DNA from: Streptococcus pseudopneumoniae | GTDB taxonomy: Bacteria; Bacillota; Bacilli; Lactobacillales; Streptococcaceae | Assembly (NCBI RefSeq): GCF_001068775.1 | Contig: NZ_JWAJ01000077.1 | Span: forward strand, 1-64,000 | Direction: 5' to 3' | Length of the DNA stretch: 64,000 nt | Shown: positions 39,260 through 50,750 of the stretch, one piece after another | Layout of the letters: the number at the start of each line of letters is the position of its first letter | How positions within the stretch are numbered: the stretch's first letter is position 1 | The notes under the pieces: generated by a model | What the model was told of the DNA's origin: nothing | Database searches by the model: none | The model's input: the letters and a program-made list of their open reading frames with translations, nothing else | Program-made: the position numbers and the translations under genes

Positions 39260-40426
39260 ATGAGATATTTAACAGCAGGAGAATCACATGGTCCTCGTCT
39301 GACAGCAATTATTGAAGGAATTCCAGCAGGACTGCCTTTGACTGCAGAAGATATCAATGAGGATCTTAAACGTCGCCAGGGTGGATACGGACGTGGTGGT
39401 CGTATGAAGATTGAAAGTGATCAAGTTGTCTTTACTTCTGGTGTTCGCCACGGGAAGACGACAGGGGCTCCTATTACCATGGATGTCATTAACAAAGACC
39501 ATCAAAAATGGCTAGATATCATGTCTGCTGAGGATATTGAGGATAAACTTAAAAGTAAACGAAAAATCACACATCCTCGCCCAGGTCACGCAGATTTAGT
39601 TGGCGGGATTAAATACCGTTTTGATGATTTGCGAAATTCTTTGGAACGTTCATCTGCTCGTGAAACAACTATGCGGGTTGCAGTTGGAGCAGTAGCCAAG
39701 CGGCTTTTAGCTGAGCTTAATATCGAAATTGCCAACCATGTTGTTGTTTTTGGTGGCAAGGAAATCGATGTTCCAGAAAACTTAACAGTCGCAGAGATTA
39801 AAAAACTGGCTGCCCAGTCAGAGGTTTCTATTGTCAACCAAGAACGTGAGCAGGAGATTAAGGACTATATTGACCAAGTCAAGAGAGATGGTGATACCAT
39901 CGGTGGGTTGGTAGAAACGGTTGTTGGAGGAGTTCCAGTTGGTCTTGGTTCCTATGTCCAATGGGATAGAAAGCTAGATGCAAGATTAGCTCAAGCAGTT
40001 GTTTCAATCAACGCCTTTAAGGGTGTGGAGTTTGGACTTGGTTTTAAAGCAGGTTATCTCAAGGGCAGCCAAGTCATGGATGAAATTCTCTGGTCACAAG
40101 AAGATGGCTATACTCGTCGTACTAATAATCTCGGAGGTTTCGAAGGTGGTATGACCAATGGCCAACCGATTATTGTCCGTGGGGTCATGAAACCAATTCC
40201 GACTCTCTATAAGCCATTAATGAGTGTCGATATTGAAACCCATGAGCCTTATAAGGCAACGGTGGAGAGAAGTGATCCAACCGCTCTTCCAGCAGCAGGT
40301 GTTGTTATGGAAGCAGTCGTAGCAACAGTCTTGGCTCAAGAAATTTTAGAGAAATTCTCCTCTGATAATCTGGAAGAATTAAAAGAAGCTGTTGCAAAAC
40401 ATCGAGAGTATACAAAGAATTATTAA
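39260..40426 (+). CDS. aroC: Chorismate synthase
   Basis: This 388-residue FMN-dependent enzyme makes chorismate from EPSP. Signatures are [14 protein letters not shown] (7-20), [12 protein letters not shown] (about 38-49), [15 protein letters not shown] (about 133-147) and [11 protein letters not shown] (about 338-348). It follows aroB by 9 bases in the same transcript. Confidence 0.95.
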   Translation: MRYLTAGESHGPRLTAIIEGIPAGLPLTAEDINEDLKRRQGGYGRGGRMKIESDQVVFTSGVRHGKTTGAPITMDVINKDHQKWLDIMSAEDIEDKLKSKRKITHPRPGHADLVGGIKYRFDDLRNSLERSSARETTMRVAVGAVAKRLLAELNIEIANHVVVFGGKEIDVPENLTVAEIKKLAAQSEVSIVNQEREQEIKDYIDQVKRDGDTIGGLVETVVGGVPVGLGSYVQWDRKLDARLAQAVVSINAFKGVEFGLGFKAGYLKGSQVMDEILWSQEDGYTRRTNNLGGFEGGMTNGQPIIVRGVMKPIPTLYKPLMSVDIETHEPYKATVERSDPTALPAAGVVMEAVVATVLAQEILEKFSSDNLEELKEAVAKHREYTKNY

Positions 40427-40435
40427 GGAGTTCTT

Positions 40436-41539
40436 ATGGCAAAAACCATCTATATCGCAGGACTAGGTTTGATTGGTGCTTCCATGGCACTCGGAATCAA
40501 GCGGGATCATCCTGATTATGAAATTTTAGGATACAATCGTAGTCAAGCGTCTAGAGATATTGCTTTGGAGCGAGGAATGATTGATCGTGCGACGGATGAT
40601 TTTGCTAGTTTTGCTCCACTTGCAGATGTTATTATCCTCAGCTTACCAATCAAGCAAACCATTGCCTTTATTAAGGAATTGGCCAACTTGGACTTGAAAG
40701 AAGGTGTCATTATTTCCGATGCTGGATCGACCAAGTCAGCTATCGTGGCTACAGCTGAGAAGTGTTTTGCTGATAAGTCCGTTCGCTTTGTTGGAGCTCA
40801 TCCCATGGCAGGGAGTCATAAGACAGGAGCGGCTTCTGCCGATGTTAATCTTTTTGAAAATGCCTACTATATCTTTACGCCTTCGAGCCTAACGACTCCA
40901 GATACGCTTGAAGAAATGAAAGACCTACTTTCAGGACTCCATGCTCGTTTCATCGAAATCGATGCTGAAGAGCATGACCGAGTGACTTCTCAGATTAGCC
41001 ATTTTCCGCATATCTTAGCATCAGGCCTGATGGAACAAACTGCAAGTTATGCTGAAGAGCATGAAATGGCGCGACGCTTTGCGGCCGGTGGATTTCGAGA
41101 TATGACTCGGATTGCCGAAAGTGAGCCAGGCATGTGGACTTCTATCCTCTTATCCAATCGGGATACCATTATTGACCGCATCGAGGATTTTAAGGAACGT
41201 TTGGATGAGATTGGACAAGCTATCAGTAAGGGTGATGAAAGCCAAATCTGGAATTTTTTCAATCAAGCGCGTGAGCAACGTCAAGCTATGGAAATCCATA
41301 AACGCGGAGGAGTAGATAGCTCATTTGACCTTTATGTAGATGTTCCCGATGAGGAAGATGTGATTTTACGCATCTTGGAATTGCTAAGAGGAACTTCCTT
41401 GGTCAATATCCATATCAACGAGGAAAACCGAGAAGATATTCACGGAATTCTGCAAATTTCCTTTAAGAATGCTCAGGATTTAAAACGTGCTGAGCAAGTC
41501 ATTACAGAAAATACTGACTACACAGTCATTATTAAATAA
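40436..41539 (+). CDS. tyrA: Prephenate dehydrogenase
   Basis: This 367-residue tyrosine-pathway enzyme has the NAD motif [14 protein letters not shown] (9-22), DAGSTKSA (about 96-103) and [12 protein letters not shown] (about 120-131). A C-terminal ACT domain ([17 protein letters not shown], about 297-313 onward) suggests feedback control by tyrosine. It follows aroC by 9 bases. Confidence 0.93.
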   Translation: MAKTIYIAGLGLIGASMALGIKRDHPDYEILGYNRSQASRDIALERGMIDRATDDFASFAPLADVIILSLPIKQTIAFIKELANLDLKEGVIISDAGSTKSAIVATAEKCFADKSVRFVGAHPMAGSHKTGAASADVNLFENAYYIFTPSSLTTPDTLEEMKDLLSGLHARFIEIDAEEHDRVTSQISHFPHILASGLMEQTASYAEEHEMARRFAAGGFRDMTRIAESEPGMWTSILLSNRDTIIDRIEDFKERLDEIGQAISKGDESQIWNFFNQAREQRQAMEIHKRGGVDSSFDLYVDVPDEEDVILRILELLRGTSLVNIHINEENREDIHGILQISFKNAQDLKRAEQVITENTDYTVIIK

Positions 41540-41550
41540 GGAGGACAATT

Positions 41551-43727
<2,177 letters not shown>

Positions 43728-43731
<4 letters not shown>

Positions 43732-44576
43732 AAATTGCCTATCTAGGACCCAAAGGATCTTTTTCGCACCATGTTGTGCAGACGGCTTTTCCACATGAGG
43801 AACTAGAGCCTTTTTCAAATATTACGGACGTTATCAAGGCCTATGAACAAGGTTTGGTAGACTATTCAGTGGTGCCAGTCGAAAATTCTATTGAAGGTAG
43901 TGTTCATGAGACCCTAGACTATCTTTTCCATCAGGCTCGCATTCAAGCTGTGGCAGAGATTGTTCAGCCAATCCACCAACAATTGATGGCAGTGCCAGGG
44001 CAATCTAAAATTGAGAAAATCTTTTCTCACCCACAAGCATTGGCACAAGGGAAGAAATTTATTGACGAGCATTACCCAGACGCTCAATTAGAAGTAACGG
44101 CAAGTACAGCCTATGCTGCTCGGTACGTTTCCGAACATCCAGATCAGCCTTTTGCGGCCATTGCTCCAAAAAGTTCTGCAGAGGAATATGTTCTAGAACT
44201 TATCGCTCAAGATATTCAAGAAATGGAAGCTAACTTTACTCGCTTTTGGGTTTTGGGGCCTAACTTACCACAAATTCCTTTGAAAGCAAGTTCTGAAAAG
44301 ATGAGCCTAGCAGTAACCTTGCCAGACAATTTACCTGGTGCACTTTACAAGGCACTCTCGACCTTTGCTTGGCGAGGGATTGACTTAACCAAGATAGAAA
44401 GTCGTCCCCTAAAAACAGCCTTGGGCGAATACTTTTTTATCATTGATGTCGCTTATACTGATAAAGAACTGGTCTACTTTGCTCAAAAAGAACTAGAAAC
44501 GATTGGAATCCAGTATAAAGTACTAGGTGCTTATCCTATCTATACCATACAGGATAAAGGAAAGGAGAAGGAATGA
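43728..44576 (+). CDS. pheA: Prephenate dehydratase
   Basis: This 282-residue monofunctional enzyme makes phenylpyruvate. The catalytic domain has PVENSIEGSV (about 51-60) and the TRF motif in NFTRFWVLG (about 168-176). A C-terminal ACT domain with ESRP (about 222-225) allows phenylalanine feedback. No chorismate mutase domain is fused. It overlaps aroK and the LCP gene by 4 bases each. Confidence 0.94.
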
Positions 44577-45883
44577 CTAGAGAGAATCCTTTGACACACC
44601 ATGAAAAACTGAGATATGACTATCTTTTGAAAAACATTCATTATTTGAATGAGAAAGAAAAGAGAGAATTTGACTTTTTGCAAGCTAAGTTAGAAGGTCA
44701 AAAAGATTCAGCAGAAGTTTTCAATCCAGAAGCCAAAGAACAACTTCTTTCAGACTCTGGTATCGACCTGCCAACCTATGCTAATCGTAGTCGTTCTAGT
44801 CGCCGTAGTAGTGGAGATCAACTGGAAACGAAGATTCCAAAAGCTAAGAAGCAAAAGAAAAAAAGAGGTTTTCGTTTTAAACGCTTATTTGCTTGGTTAG
44901 GGATGATATTGCTTTGTGTAGCAGTAGGAATGATCTTCATGTTCCTAAAGGGCTTCCAGTCTGCTAACTCTAATAATCCTAAGGATGCCAAAGCGGCTCA
45001 AGTTGAAGTTTTTAACGGTCAAGATACACGAGATGGTGTTAATATTCTGATTTTGGGTACGGATGGCCGTATTGGACAGAATAGTGCAGAAACACGGACA
45101 GATTCCATTATGGTTTTGAATGTAAGTGGCAAAGATAAAAAATTGAAGCTCGTTAGCTTTATGCGTGATAATTTGGTCTATATTGATGGGTATAGCCAAG
45201 TCATCAATGGTCAAAAACAGACCGACCATAAATTAAACTTGGCCTATGAATTAGGGGAACAAGAAGGTAAACAAGGAGCTGAAATGGTCCGCAAGGTGCT
45301 CAAGGATAATTTTGATCTAGACATAAAATATTATGCCCTTGTCGATTTCCAAGCCTTTGCGACAGCCATTGATACGCTTTTCCCTGATGGTGTGACTATT
45401 GATGCTCAGTTTTCAACTCTAAATGGGGTTCCAGTTACAGAAGCGACTGTAGGAGATGACTTGCATGCAACGGAAACTGAGTCACCGACTCAAACCATTC
45501 GAGTTGGAAAACAACAGATGAATGGTTCGACTCTTCTGAACTATGCACGTTTCCGTGATGATGATGAAGGGGATTATGGCCGTACTCGTAGACAACAGCA
45601 GGTCATGATAGCTGTCTTGCAGCAGATTAAGGATCCTACAAAACTTTTCACAGGCTCAGAAGCACTCGGGAAAGTTTTCGCCATGACCTCTACAAACCTT
45701 CCATATACTTTCTTATTGACCAATGGCTTATCAGTCCTTGAAGGAGGTCAGAATGGTATTGAAAGATTGACAGTTCCAGAACTTGGAGACTGGGTAGACG
45801 ACTTTGACGTATACGGTGGTCAATCACTTCGAGTAGATCAAAAAGCTTACCAAAATAAACTGGCCCAGATGGGATTTAGATAA
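44573..45883 (+). CDS. LytR-CpsA-Psr (LCP) family protein
   Basis: This 436-residue protein has a long charged cytoplasmic N-terminus (1-104), one membrane helix (about 105-126) and an extracellular LCP domain. Motifs include ILGTDGR, ETRTDSIMVLNVS, and SFMRDNLVYI with the lipid-phosphate Arg. RFRDDDEGDYGRTRRQQQV (split) lies near 325-343. LCP enzymes attach glycopolymers to peptidoglycan. It ends the aro series with a strong terminator, and a surface-glycan gene cluster starts 100 bases later. Confidence 0.92.
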   Translation: MTRENPLTHHEKLRYDYLLKNIHYLNEKEKREFDFLQAKLEGQKDSAEVFNPEAKEQLLSDSGIDLPTYANRSRSSRRSSGDQLETKIPKAKKQKKKRGFRFKRLFAWLGMILLCVAVGMIFMFLKGFQSANSNNPKDAKAAQVEVFNGQDTRDGVNILILGTDGRIGQNSAETRTDSIMVLNVSGKDKKLKLVSFMRDNLVYIDGYSQVINGQKQTDHKLNLAYELGEQEGKQGAEMVRKVLKDNFDLDIKYYALVDFQAFATAIDTLFPDGVTIDAQFSTLNGVPVTEATVGDDLHATETESPTQTIRVGKQQMNGSTLLNYARFRDDDEGDYGRTRRQQQVMIAVLQQIKDPTKLFTGSEALGKVFAMTSTNLPYTFLLTNGLSVLEGGQNGIERLTVPELGDWVDDFDVYGGQSLRVDQKAYQNKLAQMGFR

Positions 45884-45894
45884 AATGTAAAATG

Positions 45895-45946
45895 AATCAG
45901 AGCTTGAGGTACCTATGAAAATGGTTATCTTGGGCTTTGATTTTTT
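45895..45946 (+). terminator. Terminator after the LCP gene
   Basis: A long stem of about 20 bp with several G-T pairs (AATCAGAGCTTGAGGTA / TATCTTGGGCTTTGATT) is followed by six T. Confidence 0.8.
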
Positions 45947-45978
45947 ACATGGTCAGATGGATTTATAAACTATTTTTA

Positions 45979-45987
45979 TGGTATAAT
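45979..45987 (+). promoter_or_regulatory. Extended -10 promoter of the LicD glycan cluster
   Basis: TGG-TATAAT, with TATAAT at 45982-45987, has no good -35. ATG codons start 3 and 6 nt later. Confidence 0.7.
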
Positions 45988-45993
45988 AGAATG

Positions 45994-46869
45994 ATGTATT
46001 CTATAGAAGAGGAAGAGAATGAGATGAGTGATTTAGAGGCAATTCAAGTTCGTAGCCTAGAGATGGCTGAATATTTTGTCGCCTTTTGTAAAGAACACAA
46101 TTTACTCTGTTATTTGTGTGGTGGAGGAGCTATTGGCGCTCTACGAAATAAAGGTTTTATCCCTTGGGATGATGATTTAGACTTCTTTATGCCCCGCAAG
46201 GATTATGAAAAATTAGCAGAGCTATGGCCTCGTTATGCGGATGAGCGTTACTTCCTATCAAAAAGTGATAGAGACTTTGTTGATCGCAACCTCTTTATCA
46301 CTATTCGAGACAAGTCAACAACTTGCATAAAGCCGTACCAGCAGGATTTGGACCTCCCACACGGCTTGGCTTTGGATGTTCTTCCCTTGGACTACTACCC
46401 TAAAAATCCAGCAGAGCGCAAGAAACAGGTCCACTGGGCTTTGATTTATTCTCTATTTTGTGCACAAACCATTCCAGAAAAACATGGAGCTCTCATGAAG
46501 TGGGGCAGCACGATTTTATTAGGATTAACTCCTAAAGCCCTTCGCTATCGTATCTGGAAAAAGGCTGAGAAAGAAATGACCAAGTATGGACCAGCTGAAA
46601 GTGATGGCATCACAGAGTTATGCTCAGGTCCAGGTTACATGAAGAAGAAATACCCAATTCAAGCCTTTGAAGACAACATTTTCTTTCCTTTCGAAGGAAC
46701 AGAAATGCCTATTCCAGTTGGTTATGATGCCTATCTCAGCACAGCTTTTGGTGACTACATGACACCACCACCAGCTGACAAGCAAGTGCCTCACCACGAT
46801 GCCATAATAGCAGATATGGATAAGAGTTATAGAGAATATATGGGAGAATACAATGCAAGAAAAAATTAG
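45994..46869 (+). CDS. LicD-family phosphotransferase
   Basis: This 291-residue (from MYSIEEE) soluble LicD protein belongs to a family that transfers phosphocholine from CDP-choline, or another phospho-alcohol, to sugars. The nucleotidyltransferase core GGGAIGALRNKGFIPWDDD begins near 42 and ends in the metal DDD. HGLALDVLPLDYYP lies near 121-134. The start is uncertain: 45994 fits a leaderless transcript, while ATG 46024 has a loosely spaced GAGG. It overlaps the GT2 gene by 17 bases. It heads a cluster of three LicD-type genes. Confidence 0.85.
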   Translation: MYSIEEEENEMSDLEAIQVRSLEMAEYFVAFCKEHNLLCYLCGGGAIGALRNKGFIPWDDDLDFFMPRKDYEKLAELWPRYADERYFLSKSDRDFVDRNLFITIRDKSTTCIKPYQQDLDLPHGLALDVLPLDYYPKNPAERKKQVHWALIYSLFCAQTIPEKHGALMKWGSTILLGLTPKALRYRIWKKAEKEMTKYGPAESDGITELCSGPGYMKKKYPIQAFEDNIFFPFEGTEMPIPVGYDAYLSTAFGDYMTPPPADKQVPHHDAIIADMDKSYREYMGEYNARKN

Positions 46870-47818
46870 TATCATTGTTCCAGTCTATAATGTGGAGGCT
46901 TATTTGGAACGATGTGTTGAGTCGATTTTAAAACAGACATATAGTAATCTTGAGATACTGCTTGTCAATGACGGTTCGACTGATAAGAGTGGTGAACTAT
47001 GTGATCAACTTGCGCTGAGAGATCAACGAATTCGGGTTATTCATAAGGAAAATGGTGGTTTGTCTGATGCTCGAAATAGAGGAATTGATGAAGCAAGTTC
47101 AGATTTAATTGGCTTTATTGATAGCGATGATTATATTGATAAAGATATGTATGAAACTCTCTACCGTCATTTAAGAGAGTCAAATTCAGATTTGTCAATG
47201 TGTGGCCACTACGATGTCTTTCATCAGATTCCTGAAAAACAAGTTTCAGAGATTAAAACTTGGGAACTTTCTTCAGAAGAAGCCATAAAAATGGTCATGG
47301 AAGCAAAGATTTTATCTGTGACTGCTGTTAATAAATTATATAAAAAAGAACTCTTTAATCATCTAAGATTTGAAGTTGGAAAAATTGCTGAAGATGCTTT
47401 TATTATGATTCGTTTGCTGGATCAGTGTCAGAAGGTTGTTGCGACCAATGAGAAGAAGTATTATTATGTTCATCGCGAAAATAGTATTACTACACAAAAA
47501 TTCTCATTAAAATTTTTAAATGTGATTGAAGCTTATGAGCAAAATGCGAATATAATAAGGGAACACTATCCCGCTCTTGCTGATGTTGCAACGATGCGTT
47601 TAAATTGGGCCTATTTCTATGTTTTGGATAGATTGTTGATTGATTCTGATTTTAAAGATAAACTACTGGAAGATAAATTGATACATTACCTAAAACAGAA
47701 TAGAGTGAATATTTTAAGAGATGCTAGATTTACCAATGCTAGAAAAATAAGTTTTCTAGCTCTACTATTCAGCAGAAAACTCTACACTAAGATTTTACTT
47801 CGTCAACATAGCCGTTAG
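46853..47818 (+). CDS. Family 2 glycosyltransferase
   Basis: This 321-residue GT-A fold transferase starts ISIIVPVYNVEAYLERCV and has the metal/nucleotide motif DSDD at 90-93. GGLSDARNRG lies near 68-77. No membrane helix is obvious, so it works at the cytoplasmic face, adding a sugar to a lipid-linked acceptor. It overlaps the upstream licD and precedes the fusion gene by 8 bases. Donor sugar unknown. Confidence 0.88.
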   Translation: MQEKISIIVPVYNVEAYLERCVESILKQTYSNLEILLVNDGSTDKSGELCDQLALRDQRIRVIHKENGGLSDARNRGIDEASSDLIGFIDSDDYIDKDMYETLYRHLRESNSDLSMCGHYDVFHQIPEKQVSEIKTWELSSEEAIKMVMEAKILSVTAVNKLYKKELFNHLRFEVGKIAEDAFIMIRLLDQCQKVVATNEKKYYYVHRENSITTQKFSLKFLNVIEAYEQNANIIREHYPALADVATMRLNWAYFYVLDRLLIDSDFKDKLLEDKLIHYLKQNRVNILRDARFTNARKISFLALLFSRKLYTKILLRQHSR

Positions 47819-47826
47819 GAGAGAAA

Positions 47827-49974
47827 ATGATTTCTATTATTGAGAAAAACTATTTTAAAATTAATCTGGTATTTTTATCAGTCATATCTTTTTATTGTAT
47901 GGCGGGACTTATTGTTCCCCTTCAATTCATCTCTGCGAATAAATTTGTTACCCTAGGCATGACTCTTATGGGAGTTCTACTAGGTTTGTATAATTTCTTT
48001 GTAAAAAAAGCTTATTTATTTGTGAGAAAAATTGAGTATCTAATCCTCTTTTTTGCCATGAATATAATCACAAGTTTACTGGTGATTAAGTATGGCTTTT
48101 CAACGAATATCAAGAACTTAGTAGTATTCTTTATCTATTTCTTTGCTATTTACCCAATTTTTCAAAGCTTTAGTAAAGAAAAATCTCGCCTTTTGTTTAA
48201 CCTATTCTTCTCAGTCATTACTGTAGCTAATACTGTGGGAGTTTTCATTTCTCTTGTTCAATTCTTTATGTTGATTGGTTACAGAGTTTTCGACTATAAA
48301 GGATTGTTAATTCGTCAAGGATTTGTTGAATCCCGTTTATTTGGTATTTTAGCAAGTCCCAACTATCTTTCGATTATTTCACTAATCGTCATTATCTATT
48401 TATGGATGAGACTTTCTGCTTTAAACAAAATTGTTAAAACTCTAGCTATTTCTTCCATTGTTTTAAACTTTGCCTATATAGTTCTATCAGGTTCAAGAAC
48501 GACTTACATCTGTTTGGTTGTGGCCGCTTTTCTATATTCTTTAGTGAAATTTGAATTCCGTAACAAGCTAAAATCTTTTGTCGCCGTATTGTTGACAGTG
48601 GGACTAGTATTTTTATCTTATAATGGTGTCAAGTACAGTAGTGATCTGTATTTGAAAGCTCACTCTGCAGAAATTCAGCTCAATAAAGAAAAAGGTAAAA
48701 ACAATAATTTAACCTTGGAGAGAACTGATACTAGCGAAGAAAATATTTCCAATAATCGATTTGCAATTTGGCAATCGACAGCCTCGTTCATTCCAAAGAG
48801 ACCATTATTTGGTTACTCAGCAGGTAACTGGTATGAGTTAGGGAAAACTTATGATGCAAGTGCATATATCATTAAAGAACATTACTTAACTCACAATGGA
48901 TACCTAGAGTTATTATTCTATAACGGATTACTTGGTTTCCTTCCTTTCGCTGCCTTTATGATTTCATTCATCTTGGCAAGCATCAAGAAATTCCTAAAAG
49001 ATAAAAAGGATAAGATAACAGATAATGAGCTTGTTTCTGGTCTACTTATGACGGTTGTTATCTTAATTTCTAATTTGTTCTTGAGCTCAACTCTCTATGG
49101 TATTTCATTGTTGGGTTGTATTCTATTTATGATTTCAGGCTATTATTTCTCTGTTATTTCTAAAAAGAGAGATGGATACAGAAGACTATCTGAAGAAGAG
49201 ATTAAAGAAGTAGAATTAGGAGTGATGGACTACATTCATAATCTCTGTGAAAAAGAGCATATTAATTATTCTTTGGCTTATGGAACTCTATTAGGAGCCG
49301 TTAGACATAAGGGTTATATTCCTTGGGATGATGATATTGATATCTCATTGAAACGTGATGAGTATGACAAGCTATACCAAGCAGTTCTACGGGACAATGA
49401 CCCTATCTATAAAGTAGCATCTTGGGAAAATGATGCTCGCTATCCTTATCCATTTTATCGAGTTTATGATGCTCGTACGGTGTATGAAAACAATTACATT
49501 GAAAATGATATCGATCTAGGAATTTGTGTGGATGTATTCCCATTTGATTATTACGCTGATGTCAATAAAGAGATGGTTAAACTAGATACCTATCGCAGAC
49601 TTTCTGTTTATACTCTCTATGGTATTCATAGTAAAAATGCCGGATTGAAGAATGTTGTCAGATATCTATTAGTACTTGTTTTCCGTTTAACAAGAGTTAA
49701 AACTTGGAATAAAAAGATGAACATTCTCTCAATGCAGGCTAATGATAATGATTCTATTGATTATTTGATGGAAAATAAGAGAACTTCTACAAAATTTGAG
49801 AAGACGTTGCTTGATAAAGTAATGGATAGCACATTCGAAGATAGAATTTATAAAATTCCAGAAGCTTCTCACCAGATCTTGTCAGCTATCTACGGTGATG
49901 ATTTTATGGAAATTCCACCAGTTGAAAAACGAGTGAAACATGATGATTTTATCGCTTATATAAAAGAGGTGTAA
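47827..49974 (+). CDS. O-antigen ligase/polymerase-like membrane protein fused to a LicD domain
   Basis: This is a 715-residue two-part protein. Residues about 1-445 are polytopic, with roughly 10-12 helices. The large Wzy/WaaL-type loop contains NRFAIWQSTASF...RPLFGYSAGN...HNGYLELLFYNGLLGF (about 313-378). Residues about 455-715 form a complete LicD domain: GTLLGAVRHKGYIPWDDDID (484-503) and DLGICVDVFPFDYYA (about 560-574). The single reading frame runs cleanly across the junction. The ligase half would join or polymerise lipid-linked glycan outside; the LicD half should lie in the cytoplasm where CDP-alcohols are. By eye it is more A+T-rich than the aro genes, suggesting acquisition. Confidence 0.85.
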   Translation: MISIIEKNYFKINLVFLSVISFYCMAGLIVPLQFISANKFVTLGMTLMGVLLGLYNFFVKKAYLFVRKIEYLILFFAMNIITSLLVIKYGFSTNIKNLVVFFIYFFAIYPIFQSFSKEKSRLLFNLFFSVITVANTVGVFISLVQFFMLIGYRVFDYKGLLIRQGFVESRLFGILASPNYLSIISLIVIIYLWMRLSALNKIVKTLAISSIVLNFAYIVLSGSRTTYICLVVAAFLYSLVKFEFRNKLKSFVAVLLTVGLVFLSYNGVKYSSDLYLKAHSAEIQLNKEKGKNNNLTLERTDTSEENISNNRFAIWQSTASFIPKRPLFGYSAGNWYELGKTYDASAYIIKEHYLTHNGYLELLFYNGLLGFLPFAAFMISFILASIKKFLKDKKDKITDNELVSGLLMTVVILISNLFLSSTLYGISLLGCILFMISGYYFSVISKKRDGYRRLSEEEIKEVELGVMDYIHNLCEKEHINYSLAYGTLLGAVRHKGYIPWDDDIDISLKRDEYDKLYQAVLRDNDPIYKVASWENDARYPYPFYRVYDARTVYENNYIENDIDLGICVDVFPFDYYADVNKEMVKLDTYRRLSVYTLYGIHSKNAGLKNVVRYLLVLVFRLTRVKTWNKKMNILSMQANDNDSIDYLMENKRTSTKFEKTLLDKVMDSTFEDRIYKIPEASHQILSAIYGDDFMEIPPVEKRVKHDDFIAYIKEV

Positions 49975-49977
49975 GAC

Positions 49978-50688
49978 GTGTTACAATGGTTAAAAAGAAG
50001 TTTGGCAAGTCTTTTAGGGGACAAGAAAGATCTCATCAAGAACTTACCAATCATTAAAAGTCTCAATGACAAAGCGAACGTTGAATTGGACTCCAAAAGA
50101 AGTGAGTTGTTAAAAGACAACTTTGAAGAAATTCTTCAAACTATTTATAGTTCTCCTTTAAAAGATTATGATATTTGGTTGGATTTTGGGACTCTATTAG
50201 GCTTTTTTAGAGAAAATGATTTTATTAGCCATGACCTGGATATGGATTTTGGCATCATTATTCCAGATTATCAACGCTTTGTAGAGGATGAACAATATCT
50301 CTTGGAAAGAGGTTTTTCAAGAACCAAAGAATTTTACTACAATAAACAATTGGTAGAACTATCATACAGCTTTAAAGGTTTGAATGTAGATTTTATTGTT
50401 TATGATAAAAAAGGGGAAACAATCTCCTCAGATACGATTTTCTTTATGATCAATGCATTGGGAACACCAACTCGTCATGAGGTCTATCATTACGAATTGC
50501 CATTCAGTCAATTGCAAGTCGCTAACTTTAAGGGCGTAGATGTGAAGATTCCAGAGAACACAAGAGAATATATCAGTCACTTGTATGGACTTGATTTTGA
50601 AACTCCGAATACCAACTATAACTGGAAAGAAAATCCAATCTATAAACAAGGTGATGCAAAATTAGCCCGAGTTGTGTTAAGGAAATAA
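49978..50688 (+). CDS. LicD/fukutin-like phosphotransferase
   Basis: This 236-residue soluble protein has a shortened LicD/FKRP-type core: WLDFGTLLGFFREN (67-80) and the metal triad region HDLDMDFG (85-92). VDFIVYDK lies near 136-143, in the place of the usual second acidic motif. It initiates at GTG with an AGAGGTG ribosome site overlapping the previous stop. No membrane segment is seen. It probably transfers a phospho-alcohol or phospho-sugar; specificity unknown. It is the third such gene in the cluster. Confidence 0.78.
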   Translation: MLQWLKRSLASLLGDKKDLIKNLPIIKSLNDKANVELDSKRSELLKDNFEEILQTIYSSPLKDYDIWLDFGTLLGFFRENDFISHDLDMDFGIIIPDYQRFVEDEQYLLERGFSRTKEFYYNKQLVELSYSFKGLNVDFIVYDKKGETISSDTIFFMINALGTPTRHEVYHYELPFSQLQVANFKGVDVKIPENTREYISHLYGLDFETPNTNYNWKENPIYKQGDAKLARVVLRK

Positions 50689-50750
50689 GCTAAGTACACT
50701 TATACAAAGTCTATTTGTGAATGGACACTAGAGAAGTTTTAAGGAAAGAA

